A DNA stretch of 64,000 nucleotides, taken from assembly GCF_028475105.1 (NCBI RefSeq), contig NZ_CP116936.1, forward strand, positions 3,905,501 to 3,969,500, in the 5' to 3' direction. The position numbers and the translations under genes were made by a program. The notes below the pieces were generated by a model. That model searched no databases, was not told where the DNA came from, and was given only the letters and a program-made list of their open reading frames with translations. Of this stretch, positions 41,321 through 50,616 are shown in pieces (the stretch's first letter is position 1; each line of letters begins with the position of its first letter). Source of the DNA: Micromonospora sp. LH3U1. Its GTDB lineage: Bacteria > Actinomycetota > Actinomycetes > Mycobacteriales > Micromonosporaceae.

Positions 41321-43780
41321 TCAGTCCAGGACGCGGCGGGACAGCGACGGCGGCAGCCGACCGGCGAGCAGCCAGCCGGCACCGGCGGCGACCAACGGCA
41401 GCCCACCGGCGGTCGCGACGAGGTGGACGACCGGCACGGCACCGAGCGGGTCGAGGTCGCGGTGCAGGGCACCAGCCAGCGCCAGGTAGGCACCGGCCAC
41501 GCCCAGCACGGCTCCGAGCAGTGCGAGCGCTCCGGCGGTGGTGGCGGTGAGGGTCCGTCGTACCCGCCTCGGTGCCCCGGTCGCGGTCAGCGTGCGTAGG
41601 TCCGCTGCCGCCTCGCCCCGGATGAGCCCGACGGTCGTCGCCAGCACGCCGAGTGCGAGCAGGACTCCGGCGCCGGTCGCACCGGTCCGCAGCGCGGTCA
41701 ACGACTCCTGCTCCCGACGGGACTCGATGGTGAGACCGGCGGCGGCGGCCACCTCCCGGGCCGTGGCCAGCTCCGCGCCGGTGAGGGGGTGGTCGGCCGT
41801 GAGGAACCAGCCGACCCGGGCCGACTGCCAGCCGTGCCGGCTGAGCGCGGCGGAGGTGATCAGCGAGTCGGGCAGCCCGGTGTAGCCGGACCGGGGCAGG
41901 GTGCGCACGATCGGACGTACGCCGCGGGCGGGAATGTTCAGCAGCTCCAGCTCGCCGGTGCGGGTGCTGAGCACATCGGTGTCGGGGGCGACCGTCATTC
42001 CGGCCACGCCGTTCAGTAGGAGCAGCCCGGGATTGACGACGTAGAGCGGATAGGAGGTCGTAAACTCCCCGGCCGCAGCCGGTGCGCCGATCTCGACGGC
42101 GGGGTGACCGCTCGGTCTTCCCTCCCGGCCCGGCTCGAGGTGCGCGGCCACCACCGCCATGTCCAGCGGGATGACGGTTGCCGCACCCACGGCGGTCGCG
42201 ATGGTGTCGGTCCGGGCCTGAAGCGCGGCGATCTCGGCCGCCGTTCGTTCCGGGATCACCGGATCCCGGTGACCGATCCTGATCACCAGTTGGCTGGCGG
42301 CGAGGTTGCCCAGCCCGGCCGCCTCCCGGCTGCGGTAGTCCGCTGCGGCGGAGCCCACCACGATCGCCGCCGACAGCCCCACCGCGAGGCTGATCGCGGC
42401 GAGCGCGGCCCCGGCCCGGACGCGGTACCGGGACAGATCTGCCAGGGCCAGCCGCACCGCCACCGGAAGGCCTCCCCGGGCCGCCGCCAGCGCCGGGATG
42501 GCCAGCGGACCGACGAACAGCACGCCGAGCGCGGTGCCGACGGCACCCACCCCGATGAGCAGCGGGTTCGACCCGTCGGAGAGCACCAACGCCGTCAGAC
42601 CGGCAGCTAGCAGCACGGCGGCCAGCGCGGCGGTTCGCCGCGCGGGCGGCGGGATCGGCGGCCGGGCCGACAGGGCGCTCATGATCGGGGTACGGGCGAC
42701 CGCGCGGGCCGGCCACCAGGCCGCGGCGGTGGCCGTGGCGACGGCCAGCAGCATGCCTGCGCCGATGGTGAGCCAGGGCAGGTCGAATCGGTCGATGCGA
42801 TGCCCGGCGGAGGTTTCGACGAAGCCGGCGGTGACGAGCCAGGTGACGACCCCGACCGCGGTGCCGCAGACTGCGGCGACTGACCCGACCGCAGCGCCGT
42901 TGACCAGCAGCACCAACCGCAGGTGTCGACGGGTGGCGCCCATCGCCGCCAGCATGCCGAGCTGACGCAGCCGGCGCTGGGCCAGCACCACGAACCCGGC
43001 GGCGGCCACGAGAGACACCAGCAGCAGGCCGACGGTGGCCAGCGCCAGCGTGGCGATGGCGAGTGTGGTGCGCTCGGCCACCGGCCGGGACTCGCGCACC
43101 AGCGGGCCGTCGATGGTCCGGCGGAACTCCTCCAAGCTGTCGCGGTCGCCGGCCGCCAGGACGGTCACCGACTGCGGTCGGTCGGCGGACGCCGGGTCGG
43201 TGAGGGCGAACTCGTCGTGCAGGTCCGCCGGGTTCTCCACCACCCCGACGATCAGGCGGTCGGAGTCACCGAGCTGGACCCGGGTGCCGAGCCCGGCACG
43301 CAGGGCCCGCTCCACCCCGTCGGTGACCGCCACCTCGGCCGGCCCGACCGGATAGCGGCCCTTCCGGAGGCCGAGCATCGGGCCGCCGTACGCGCCGGCG
43401 GGGTCCTGGGCCCGGACATCGACCGGGTCGAACAGCCCCGGCACCGGCACGGGCCGGTGACCGATCACGTCGACCGTGCCGAACCACGCTCGTGCGGCGG
43501 CGACCTGGGCATCCAGCCCGGCCGGATCGTCGCCGGGGATCCGGAGGAGCTGGTCGGCGCGACCGAACGTGGCGTCACTCGACGCGGCCAGGTTCCAGGT
43601 GGCCGCCAGGCCGAAGGTGGTGCCGGTGACCGCGACGGTGAGCAGCGCGATGGCCAGCAGTTGCTGCCGCCACTCGCGACGGAACAGCCGTACCGCCCAG
43701 CGGATCATCGCGCGGCGGGCCGGGAGTCCGCCGCCAGCGGGCCGGGCGGTCATCCGGGTGCGGCCCGGGTCGGCGGTCAC
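41321..43780 (-). CDS. FtsX-like ABC transporter permease, two MacB-type halves
   Basis: An 819-aa membrane protein with an N-terminal helix (LLAIALLTVAVTGTTFGLAA) followed by a periplasmic-type domain, then three helices with the FtsX pattern (ATVGLLLVSLVAAAGFVVLA, RRLRQLGMLAAMGATRRHLR). The arrangement repeats in the second half, which ends TGAPRRVRRTLTATTAGALA. Such MacB/FtsX permeases export peptides or antibiotics or move lipoproteins with a separate ATPase. The GTG start overlaps the ATPase stop (GTGA), so the proteins are coupled. Confidence 0.85.
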   Translation of the reverse strand: MTADPGRTRMTARPAGGGLPARRAMIRWAVRLFRREWRQQLLAIALLTVAVTGTTFGLAATWNLAASSDATFGRADQLLRIPGDDPAGLDAQVAAARAWFGTVDVIGHRPVPVPGLFDPVDVRAQDPAGAYGGPMLGLRKGRYPVGPAEVAVTDGVERALRAGLGTRVQLGDSDRLIVGVVENPADLHDEFALTDPASADRPQSVTVLAAGDRDSLEEFRRTIDGPLVRESRPVAERTTLAIATLALATVGLLLVSLVAAAGFVVLAQRRLRQLGMLAAMGATRRHLRLVLLVNGAAVGSVAAVCGTAVGVVTWLVTAGFVETSAGHRIDRFDLPWLTIGAGMLLAVATATAAAWWPARAVARTPIMSALSARPPIPPPARRTAALAAVLLAAGLTALVLSDGSNPLLIGVGAVGTALGVLFVGPLAIPALAAARGGLPVAVRLALADLSRYRVRAGAALAAISLAVGLSAAIVVGSAAADYRSREAAGLGNLAASQLVIRIGHRDPVIPERTAAEIAALQARTDTIATAVGAATVIPLDMAVVAAHLEPGREGRPSGHPAVEIGAPAAAGEFTTSYPLYVVNPGLLLLNGVAGMTVAPDTDVLSTRTGELELLNIPARGVRPIVRTLPRSGYTGLPDSLITSAALSRHGWQSARVGWFLTADHPLTGAELATAREVAAAAGLTIESRREQESLTALRTGATGAGVLLALGVLATTVGLIRGEAAADLRTLTATGAPRRVRRTLTATTAGALALLGAVLGVAGAYLALAGALHRDLDPLGAVPVVHLVATAGGLPLVAAGAGWLLAGRLPPSLSRRVLD

Positions 43781-44502
43781 GGCGTCGGGTCCGGGGAGAG
43801 CAGGGCGTCCGGGCCAGCCGACGGCGCGGTCTGGTCGACCACCCGGCCGTCCCGAATGAAGATCACTCGGTCGGCCCAGGACGCGAGCTGGGCATCGTGG
43901 GTGACCAACACTCCGGCGATGCCGCGCTTACAGGCCGAGCGGAGCATCCGCAGGACGGCTTCGCCGTTGGCGGCGTCGAGAGCGCCGGTGGGCTCGTCGG
44001 CCAGCAGCAGTCGCCGGTCCCCCACCACAGCTCGGGCGATGGCGACCCGTTGGCGCTCGCCCCCGGAGAGGTCATCGGGGAAATGGCCGGCACGGTCGGT
44101 CAGCCCCAGTTCGCCGAGCACGTGCAGGGCGGCGGCCCTCGCCGGACGTACTGCCATGCCATCGAGCTCCAGTGGCAGGGCCACGTTCTCGACGGCGGAG
44201 AGGCCGGCGAGCAGGTTCAGGTCCTGGAAGACGAAGCCGAGCGAACGGCGGCGCAGCCGGGCGGTGGCGTCGGCGGAGAGCGTGGCGGGGTCGGACCCGC
44301 AGACCGTCACCTGGCCGGCCGTGGGCTCCTCAAGGGTGCCCGCGATGGTCAGCAGGGTGCTCTTGCCCGAGCCGCTCGGACCCATGATCGCGACCAGCTC
44401 ACCGGCGACCACGTCCAGGTCGACCGCACGCAGGGCGTGCACGGCGGCGGCGCCAGTTCCGTACACCTTGGACACCTGCCGCAGGCGGAGCACGACGCTC
44501 AT
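43777..44502 (-). CDS. ABC transporter ATPase (LolD/MacB type)
   Basis: A 241-aa ATPase with Walker A GPSGSGKST, Q-loop VFQDLNLL, signature LSGGERQRVAIARA, Walker B LLLADEPTGALD and switch His in LVTHDAQLA. It powers the FtsX-type permease encoded directly downstream. The start overlaps the PadR stop and the end overlaps the permease start, so the three genes form a tight operon. Confidence 0.9.
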   Translation of the reverse strand: MSVVLRLRQVSKVYGTGAAAVHALRAVDLDVVAGELVAIMGPSGSGKSTLLTIAGTLEEPTAGQVTVCGSDPATLSADATARLRRRSLGFVFQDLNLLAGLSAVENVALPLELDGMAVRPARAAALHVLGELGLTDRAGHFPDDLSGGERQRVAIARAVVGDRRLLLADEPTGALDAANGEAVLRMLRSACKRGIAGVLVTHDAQLASWADRVIFIRDGRVVDQTAPSAGPDALLSPDPTP

Positions 44503-45116
44503 CGTCGGGCTCCTGCCGCGTCGTCCCGGGCTGGCTGGGCCGGGCGACTCTCCTGGCTGGTGGCCGGCGACGGGTCCGTGGGTGGTGCGGTGGAGGGCAG
44601 CGTCGAGTGACTACGCAGGCGCGCGTCCGCCGCGTCGAGCCAGCGGACGATCGCTTCCAGGCGGAACAGCTCGGCGTCGACGACGAGGCCGAGGCCGATG
44701 TCCTCCGGAGCCGCATCGGCCTTGAGGTGGGTGTAGCGCTGCATCTCCTCGACGATCCGCCGCCGGTGGGTCTGGAGGATCTCGGTGACGTCGACCTGGG
44801 TCAGGCGCATCGCCACCTGCACCTTCATCACGAGCTCGTCGCGGGGTGGCGGCCCGGCCTGGGGTGGCGTACGCAGCCAGCTGAGCAGCTCCTGTTCGCC
44901 GTCGGCGGTGAGCCGGTAGCGCTTCTGTGCGCCGTCGCGGCCAGCGTCGTCGGTCTCGACGTGTCCCTCGCGCTCCAGACGTTGCAGGGTGGTGTAGACC
45001 TGCCCGACATTGAGCGGCCAGACCTCCCCGGTGCGCGCCTCGAACTCCTGCCGGAGCTGGAGACCGTACTTCGGTGCCTCGGTGAGCAGCGCCAGCATGG
45101 CATGGCGAATGCTCAC
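44499..45116 (-). CDS. PadR-family transcriptional regulator
   Basis: A 205-aa PadR: the N-terminal winged helix (RHAMLALLTEAPKYGLQLRQ, PLNVGQVYTTLQRLEREGHV) with the family's KRYRLTADGEQEL wing, then a helical dimer domain and an unstructured Pro/Ser tail. It is the first gene of the ABC operon and probably represses the operon through the palindrome just upstream, with relief by an antimicrobial-type ligand, as for other PadR-ABC pairs. Confidence 0.9.
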   Translation of the reverse strand: MSIRHAMLALLTEAPKYGLQLRQEFEARTGEVWPLNVGQVYTTLQRLEREGHVETDDAGRDGAQKRYRLTADGEQELLSWLRTPPQAGPPPRDELVMKVQVAMRLTQVDVTEILQTHRRRIVEEMQRYTHLKADAAPEDIGLGLVVDAELFRLEAIVRWLDAADARLRSHSTLPSTAPPTDPSPATSQESRPAQPARDDAAGARR

Positions 45117-45140
45117 GATCCACTACCCACAGTCAGCATA

Positions 45141-45167
45141 CTCGGTATAATACACAGTATTATCGAG
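45141..45167 (-). promoter_or_regulatory. PadR operator overlapping the operon promoter
   Basis: The perfect palindrome ATAATAC-ACA-GTATTAT (45147-45163) is flanked by ctcg and cgag. It is the most AT-rich site in the area and contains -10-like TATAAT-type sequences, so a bound PadR dimer would block RNA polymerase. Confidence 0.75.
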
Positions 45168-45258
45168 ATGGCACTCCCCCGTGCGACGTCCGTCCACATC
45201 GTCATTTCGTTCGGGCGAACCGCGGTGGCCGGATCGCGCCGGCGGTTAGCCTTCCCCA

Positions 45259-45927
45259 ATGGCCGCAGCCCCCGACGAGGTCGAGCAGCCCGACACCGGG
45301 GCGCGGGTGTCCGGCATCGACCGGATAACGGCCTTCAGCGACGGTGTCTTCGCCATCGTCATCACGCTGCTGGTCATCGAGTTGCGGGTACCGGAATACC
45401 ACGAGGGCGAGTTGCTGACCGGGCTGCTCGACGAGGGCGCCTCGTACCTCGCCTTCGTGGTGTCCTTCGTCTACGTCGGAGTGCTCTGGCTCAACCACCA
45501 CGCGCTGCTCAGGCTGATCCGCGCGACCACCCTGCCGTTCAGCTGGATCAACCTCGGCATCCTCTTCGGCGTGGTGATCATTCCGTTTCCCACCGCGGTG
45601 CTGGCGTCGGCGTTCACCCATGGCGACACCGACGACCAGCGCGCCGCCGTCGCCCTGTACGCGCTGGCCGCGGCGTTGATGTCGGCCCCCTGGCTGATGT
45701 CCTTCGGCTACCTGCACCGACACCCGGCGCTGCTCCACCGCCGGGTCAGTCCCGAGTACGTGCGGACGCAACGACTGCGACCAGTCACCGGCCTGGTCCT
45801 GTACGGGCTCAGCGGTCTGCTCGGCTGGTTCGTCAATCCGGTGCTGGGCCTGATCGGTGTCATCGTCATGATCACCTATCACGCGGTGACCAGCGAGGGG
45901 CTGCCCCGGTGGCTCACGCGTCGCTGA
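45259..45927 (+). CDS. TMEM175/DUF1211-family channel-like membrane protein
   Basis: A 222-aa membrane protein with the family signature at its first helix, ITAFSDGVFAIVITLLVIEL (F-S-D-G-x-x-A-I-x-I-T-L). Further helices include SYLAFVVSFVYVGVLWLNHH. Bacterial TMEM175 relatives are tetrameric potassium channels, so a K+ leak channel is the best guess. A TAGCCT box at 45247-45252 ends six bases before the ATG, suggesting leaderless transcription. Its 3' end overlaps the convergent MocA-like gene by 14 bases. Confidence 0.85.
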   Translation: MAAAPDEVEQPDTGARVSGIDRITAFSDGVFAIVITLLVIELRVPEYHEGELLTGLLDEGASYLAFVVSFVYVGVLWLNHHALLRLIRATTLPFSWINLGILFGVVIIPFPTAVLASAFTHGDTDDQRAAVALYALAAALMSAPWLMSFGYLHRHPALLHRRVSPEYVRTQRLRPVTGLVLYGLSGLLGWFVNPVLGLIGVIVMITYHAVTSEGLPRWLTRR

Positions 45928-46510
45928 CCGTTCGCCGCCGCGGCAGGTCGACCGGGGTGTCCACGTCGACCGGTGAGCCGACGTCGTCGCAGGGCACCTC
46001 GACCACCAGATCCGGGCGGTCGCGCAGCAGGTCGCGGGCACCCCGGTCGCCGACGGCGTAGCCGTCCAGCAGCGGCCAGGTCTCCCGACCCAGCAGCACC
46101 GGATGCCCCGGGCGGCCGCCGTAGGTGGCGACCGCGACGACCGCGCCGTCGGCGTACGCCCCTCGCACCCGGCGGACCGCGACCGGGCTGAGCAACGGCT
46201 GGTCGACGAGGACCACGACAGCGGCCGGCACGTCGGCCGGCAGCGAGGCCAGGCCCCGGCGCAACGACGAGCCCAGCCCGTCGGGCCAGCGGTCGTGGCG
46301 AACCGGCACGGCGCCGGGCAGATCGGGCACCTCGTCGGCGCCCGCGCCGAGCACCACGTGCACGGGTGTGCAACCTCCGTCGCTCAGCAGTCGGATCCCC
46401 CGCCGCACCAGCGGCTCGCCATCCAGCTCGACCAGCGCCTTCGGTCGGCCGTACCGCCGCCCGGCACCGGCGGCCAGCAGCAGCCCGGCGGTCACCGGCA
46501 GGTCCAGCAC
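45914..46510 (-). CDS. MocA-like molybdenum cofactor nucleotidyltransferase
   Basis: A 198-aa protein with the MobA/MocA nucleotidyltransferase start AGLLLAAGAGRRYGRPKALV and a later VVLVDQPLLSP metal-binding motif. MocA adds CMP to molybdopterin to make the cytosine form used by xanthine-oxidase-type enzymes, exactly the enzyme class encoded divergently next door. GTG 46510 has GGAGG eight bases upstream; a GTG at 46519 overlaps that site and is less likely. Confidence 0.8.
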   Translation of the reverse strand: MLDLPVTAGLLLAAGAGRRYGRPKALVELDGEPLVRRGIRLLSDGGCTPVHVVLGAGADEVPDLPGAVPVRHDRWPDGLGSSLRRGLASLPADVPAAVVVLVDQPLLSPVAVRRVRGAYADGAVVAVATYGGRPGHPVLLGRETWPLLDGYAVGDRGARDLLRDRPDLVVEVPCDDVGSPVDVDTPVDLPRRRTVSDA

Positions 46511-46568
46511 CGGGGTCACCTCCCGCGTTATTCGCCCTCATTTGTACCGATAAAGCTAGTCTGGGCCG

Positions 46569-47120
46569 GTGCAGGGCGGACCGGAGAACGCGACGACGAC
46601 CAACGAGCGGCACTCGTCCCGGGTGGCGTTCGAGGTCAACGGCACGTCACACGAGGTGACGCTCGACAACCGCAGCACACTGCTCGACACGTTGCGCGAG
46701 CACCTGGGCCTGATCGGGGCGAAGAAGGGCTGCGACCACGGCCAGTGCGGCTCCTGCACCGTGCTGCTCGACGGCCGCCGGGTGAAGAGCTGTCTGGTCT
46801 TCGCGGTCACGCTGGACGGCCGGTCGGTGCTGACCGTCGAAGGGCTGGCCGGGCCGGACGAGCTGTCCCCGTTGCAGGCCGCGTTCATCACGCACGACGC
46901 GTTCCAGTGCGGCTACTGCACCCCCGGGCAGCTCTGCTCCGCCCGCGGCATGCTCGACGAGGTCGCCCGGGGCTGGCCCAGCGCGGTCACCGACGACCTG
47001 AACGCACCGGCCGAGCTGACCGACGCGGAGATCCGCGAGCGGATGGCCGGCAACCTGTGCCGCTGTGCCGCGTACCCGCACATCGTGGCAGCCGTGCGCG
47101 AGACGGCGGCGACGCGATGA
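46569..47120 (+). CDS. Molybdenum hydroxylase [2Fe-2S] subunit (PaoA/YagT-like)
   Basis: A 183-aa iron-sulfur subunit. The plant-type cluster uses Cys55, Cys60, Cys63 (CDHGQCGSC) and Cys75; the second cluster uses Cys114 and Cys117 (CGYCTPGQ) with Cys164 and Cys166 (GNLCRCAAYP). Unlike E. coli PaoA there is no twin-arginine signal, so the enzyme should stay in the cytoplasm. TAGTCT at 46557-46562 six bases before the GTG suggests a leaderless message. It passes electrons from the molybdenum site to the FAD subunit. Confidence 0.9.
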   Translation: MQGGPENATTTNERHSSRVAFEVNGTSHEVTLDNRSTLLDTLREHLGLIGAKKGCDHGQCGSCTVLLDGRRVKSCLVFAVTLDGRSVLTVEGLAGPDELSPLQAAFITHDAFQCGYCTPGQLCSARGMLDEVARGWPSAVTDDLNAPAELTDAEIRERMAGNLCRCAAYPHIVAAVRETAATR

Positions 47121-47133
47121 GGGCGGCCACGGC

Positions 47134-48126
47134 GTGAGGGCCTTCCGCTACCACCGACCGACCGACGTGGCCGACGCGGTCGCCGTGCTCACCGCGGAGC
47201 CGCAGGCGGCGTACCTGGGTGGCGGAACCAACCTGGTGGATCTGATGAAACTCGGGGTGCAGCGCCCCGACGTGCTGGTGGACGTGACCCGACTCCCGCT
47301 GGACGCTGTCGAGGAGCTGCCCGACGGCGGGCTGCGGATCGGCGCGACCGTCCGCAACAGCGACCTCGCGGCCCACCCGGTGGTGCGCCGGGACTACCCG
47401 GTGCTGGCCCGCGCCCTGCTCGCCGCCGCCTCCGGGCAGCTGCGCAACATGGCCACCACCGGCGGCAACCTGTTGCAGCGCACCCGCTGCGTCTACTTCC
47501 AGGACACCGGCAAGCCGTGCAACAAGCGTGAGCCGGGCAGCGGTTGCGCCGCGCTGCACGGTCAGAACCGCGACCTGGCGGTGCTGGACTGGTCCGAGCA
47601 GTGCGTGGCCACCCACCCGTCCGACCTGGCCGTCGCGCTGGCCGCCCTGGACACGGTGGTGGAGGTGTACGAGGCCGACGGCGCCCGCGACATCCCGATC
47701 GCCGCCCTGTACCGCTCCCCCGGCACGCACCCCGAACGGGAGACCACCCTGGCCCGGGGCGCGCTGATCACCGCCGTACGGCTGCCGCCGCTGCCGGCCG
47801 CGCGCCGCTCGACGTACCTCAAGGTGCGCGACCGGGCCTCGTTCGCCTTCGCCGCCGGCTCGGTGGCCGCGGTGCTGGACCTCGACGGCGACGTGGTCCG
47901 CGACGTGCGCCTGGCATACGGGGCGGTGGCGCACCGGCCGTGGCGGGCCTACCGGGCCGAGGAGGAGCTGCGGGGTCGACCGTTCAGCCCGGAGCTGGCC
48001 GCACGGGCCGCCGACGCGGAGCTGGCCGAGGCACGCCCGTTGCGGCACAACGGCTTCAAGGTGCCACTGACCCGGGCCATCACCGTCCGAGCGCTCAGCG
48101 AACTGGCCGAGGGGACGACGTCGTGA
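47134..48126 (+). CDS. Molybdenum hydroxylase FAD subunit with extra [4Fe-4S] loop (PaoB/YagS-like)
   Basis: A 330-aa FAD-binding subunit (GGGTNLVDLMKLGVQRP, then QLRNMATTGGNLLQRTRC). The loop after this holds Cys119, Cys129, Cys138 and Cys157 (CVYFQDTGKPCNKREPGSGC), the extra four-iron cluster that marks the PaoB group rather than ordinary xanthine dehydrogenase. GTG 47134 was chosen because it begins at the conserved N-terminus. A six-codon ATG...TGA frame (47117-47137) bridges from the previous stop and may serve coupling. Confidence 0.9.
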   Translation: MRAFRYHRPTDVADAVAVLTAEPQAAYLGGGTNLVDLMKLGVQRPDVLVDVTRLPLDAVEELPDGGLRIGATVRNSDLAAHPVVRRDYPVLARALLAAASGQLRNMATTGGNLLQRTRCVYFQDTGKPCNKREPGSGCAALHGQNRDLAVLDWSEQCVATHPSDLAVALAALDTVVEVYEADGARDIPIAALYRSPGTHPERETTLARGALITAVRLPPLPAARRSTYLKVRDRASFAFAAGSVAAVLDLDGDVVRDVRLAYGAVAHRPWRAYRAEEELRGRPFSPELAARAADAELAEARPLRHNGFKVPLTRAITVRALSELAEGTTS

Positions 48127-50222
48127 CCGCCGACGCGGTCGGTCGGGCGTACCCCCGGCTTGAGGGTCGCGAGAAGGTCACCGGCACGGCCCGGTACGCG
48201 GTGGAGTACCCGGTCGACGGCGTCACCTATGGCTGGGCGGTGCCGGCGGCGGTGGTGCGGGGCCGGATCACCCGGATCGACACGACGGAGGCGCTCGCGT
48301 CGCCGGGCATGCTGGCCGTGCTGCACCACGGCAACGCGCCCCGGCTCGCTCCCGCCCAGGAGCCGGACCTGTGGCTGTTGCAGGAGCCGACGGTGCACTA
48401 CCGGGGGCAGTACATCGCCGTGGTGGTGGCGACCAGCCTGGAGGCGGCCCGCGAGGGCGCCCGGCTGGTCCGGATCGACTACGACGCGGGACCGCACAGC
48501 ACCGTGCTCACTGATGATCACCCCGGCCTGTACCGGCCGGACCACGTCAACCCCAGCTATCCGACCGACACCGCGGAGGGCGACTTCGACGCCGGGTACG
48601 CGGCCGCCCCGGTGCGGGTGGACGCCACGTACCGGACGCCGGCCTACCACAACAACCCGATGGAGCCGCACGCCACCACGGCGCAGTGGCGCGACGGACG
48701 ACTGCTGGTGCACGACTCCAACCAGGGCGCCTCGTCGGTGCGGGCCACCCTGGCCGAGCTGTTCGCCCTGCCCCCGGAGGCCGTCCGGGTGGTCACCGAG
48801 CACGTCGGCGGCGGCTTCGGCAGCAAGGGGTATGCCAAGGCCGCGGTGGTGCTCGCCGCGCTCGCCGCCCGACACGTGGACCGACCGGTCAAGCTGGCGT
48901 TGACCCGCCAGCAGCTGTTCGGGCCGGTCGGTTACCGCACCCCCACCATCCAGCGGGTCCGCCTCGCCGCCGACGCCGACGGGCGACTCACCGCGATCTG
49001 CCACGACGCGATCAGCCAGACCTCGACCATCCGCGAGTTCGCCGAGCAGACCGCCGTCTACACCCGCAGCATGTACGCCGCACCCCATCGACGCACCACG
49101 CACCGGCTGGTCCGCCTGGACGTCCCCACGCCGTTCTGGATGCGCGCTCCGGGCGAGTGCCCCGGCGCGTACGCCCTGGAGTCGGCGATGGACGAGCTGG
49201 CGACCGCCGTCGGCATCGACCCGGTGGAGCTGCGGATCCGCAACGACGCGGAGGTCGACCCCGACCAGGGGCAGCCGTTCACCAGCCGCAACCTGGTGGC
49301 CTGTCTGCGCGAGGGTGCTCAGCGGTTCGGCTGGACGGACCGGGACCCGACGCCCCGCGCGCGGCGTGACGGACGGTGGCTGATCGGCACGGGGGTGGCC
49401 GGGTCGAGCTACCCGGCCCGAGCCAGGCCGTCGTCGGCCACGGCCACCGCCCGGCCCGACGGCGGCTTCCTGGTCCAGGTCAACGCCACCGACATCGGCA
49501 CCGGCGCCCGAACGGCCATGTGGCAGGTGGCCGCCGACGCGCTCGGGGTGCCACCGGAGCGGGTGGAGATCCGCATCGGTGACAGCGACCTTCCGACCGC
49601 GCCGGTGGCCGGAGGCTCGATGGGCACCGCCAGTTGGAGCTGGGCGGTGATCCGCGCGTGTCAGGCGTTGCGCGACAAACTGCGGGACCTCCCCGGTGGG
49701 GTGCCGGCGGACGATGCGGTGACCGCCGAGGCGGACACCACCGACGAGGTGGGCGGGCAGCCCGCGCTACCTCGGTACGCGTACGGGGCCCAGTTCGCCG
49801 AGGTCCGGGTGGACGCGGACACCGGCGAGGTGCGGCTGAACCGGATGCTCGGGGTGTTCGCGGCCGGCCGGGTGGTGAACCCGACGACGGCGCGCAGCCA
49901 GCTCATCGGCGGCATGACGATGGGGCTGTCGATGGCGCTGCACGAGGAGGGCCTGCTCGACGAGCGGTACGGCGACTGGGTCAACCACGACCTGGCGACC
50001 TATCACATCACCGGCTGCGCGGACGTGGAGTCCATCGAGGCGTACTGGCTGGACGAGCAGGACGGCGAGCTGAACCCGGCCGGCGTGAAGGGCATCGGTG
50101 AGATCGGCATCGTCGGTGCCGCGGCGGTGATCGCCAACGCGGTGCACCACGCCACCGGCGTACGGATCCGGGACCTGCCGATCCGGTTGGACAAGCTCAT
50201 CGGAGCATCAGCCTTGGCTTAA
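48123..50222 (+). CDS. Molybdenum hydroxylase molybdopterin-binding subunit (PaoC/YagR-like)
   Basis: A 699-aa catalytic subunit. Landmarks: GREKVTGTARYAVEY at the N-terminus, HVGGGFGSKGYAKAAV, MRAPGECPGAYALESAMDEL, GGSMGTASWS, and the C-terminal KGIGEIGIVGAAAV with the Glu that acts as catalytic base in this family. The GTG start overlaps the FAD-subunit stop (GTGA). With the other two subunits it should oxidise aldehydes (often aromatic) to acids. Its stop lies within the ArsR operator. Confidence 0.9.
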   Translation: MTADAVGRAYPRLEGREKVTGTARYAVEYPVDGVTYGWAVPAAVVRGRITRIDTTEALASPGMLAVLHHGNAPRLAPAQEPDLWLLQEPTVHYRGQYIAVVVATSLEAAREGARLVRIDYDAGPHSTVLTDDHPGLYRPDHVNPSYPTDTAEGDFDAGYAAAPVRVDATYRTPAYHNNPMEPHATTAQWRDGRLLVHDSNQGASSVRATLAELFALPPEAVRVVTEHVGGGFGSKGYAKAAVVLAALAARHVDRPVKLALTRQQLFGPVGYRTPTIQRVRLAADADGRLTAICHDAISQTSTIREFAEQTAVYTRSMYAAPHRRTTHRLVRLDVPTPFWMRAPGECPGAYALESAMDELATAVGIDPVELRIRNDAEVDPDQGQPFTSRNLVACLREGAQRFGWTDRDPTPRARRDGRWLIGTGVAGSSYPARARPSSATATARPDGGFLVQVNATDIGTGARTAMWQVAADALGVPPERVEIRIGDSDLPTAPVAGGSMGTASWSWAVIRACQALRDKLRDLPGGVPADDAVTAEADTTDEVGGQPALPRYAYGAQFAEVRVDADTGEVRLNRMLGVFAAGRVVNPTTARSQLIGGMTMGLSMALHEEGLLDERYGDWVNHDLATYHITGCADVESIEAYWLDEQDGELNPAGVKGIGEIGIVGAAAVIANAVHHATGVRIRDLPIRLDKLIGASALA

Positions 50223-50243
50223 ATAAGCCAGCAGTGATATAAA
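50214..50243 (+). promoter_or_regulatory. ArsR operator and leaderless promoter
   Basis: Palindrome TGGCTTA-aa-TAAGCCA (50215-50230) overlaps the stop codon of the molybdenum enzyme gene. TTGGCT (50214-50219) may be the -35 and TATAAA (50238-50243) the -10; the ArsR GTG starts seven bases later. A bound repressor would cover the promoter completely. Confidence 0.7.
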
Positions 50244-50250
50244 GATCGTC

Positions 50251-50616
50251 GTGCACGCCTTCGACGTGCTGGGCGATCCGGTCCGGCGCCGCATCCTGGA
50301 ACTGCTCGCCAACGGCGAGCAGACCGCCGGCGCGGTCAGCGCGGCCATCCGCGACGAGTTCGGCATTTCCCAGCCCGCCGTGTCCCAGCACCTCAAGGTG
50401 TTACGCGACAACGGCTTCGCCACCGTGCGACCAGAGGGCACCCGGCGGCTGTACGCGGTCGACCCGCGCCCACTACGCGAGGTCGACGGCTGGCTGGAAC
50501 ACTTCCGCCGGTTCTGGACCCCGCCCCTGGCGGCACTCGCCACCGAGCTGGCCCGGGGCCGACGTGAGCGTCGGCTGCGCGGGCCCGCCGACCCACCCGA
50601 CGAGAGGAACACCTGA
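50251..50616 (+). CDS. ArsR-family regulator
   Basis: A 121-aa winged-helix protein: FDVLGDPVRRRILELLANGE, helix-turn-helix FGISQPAVSQHLKVLRDNGF, wing VRPEGTRRLYAVD. It has no metal-binding Cys pair, as usual in the ArsR subgroup that is co-transcribed with SRPBCC proteins. Its stop overlaps the SRPBCC start (TGATG at 50614-50618). Confidence 0.9.
   Translation: MHAFDVLGDPVRRRILELLANGEQTAGAVSAAIRDEFGISQPAVSQHLKVLRDNGFATVRPEGTRRLYAVDPRPLREVDGWLEHFRRFWTPPLAALATELARGRRERRLRGPADPPDERNT

Noticed and set aside
47544..48122. N-terminal extension of the molybdopterin subunit
   Set aside because: It would overlap the FAD subunit gene completely; the GTGA overlap at 48123 gives the family-typical start.
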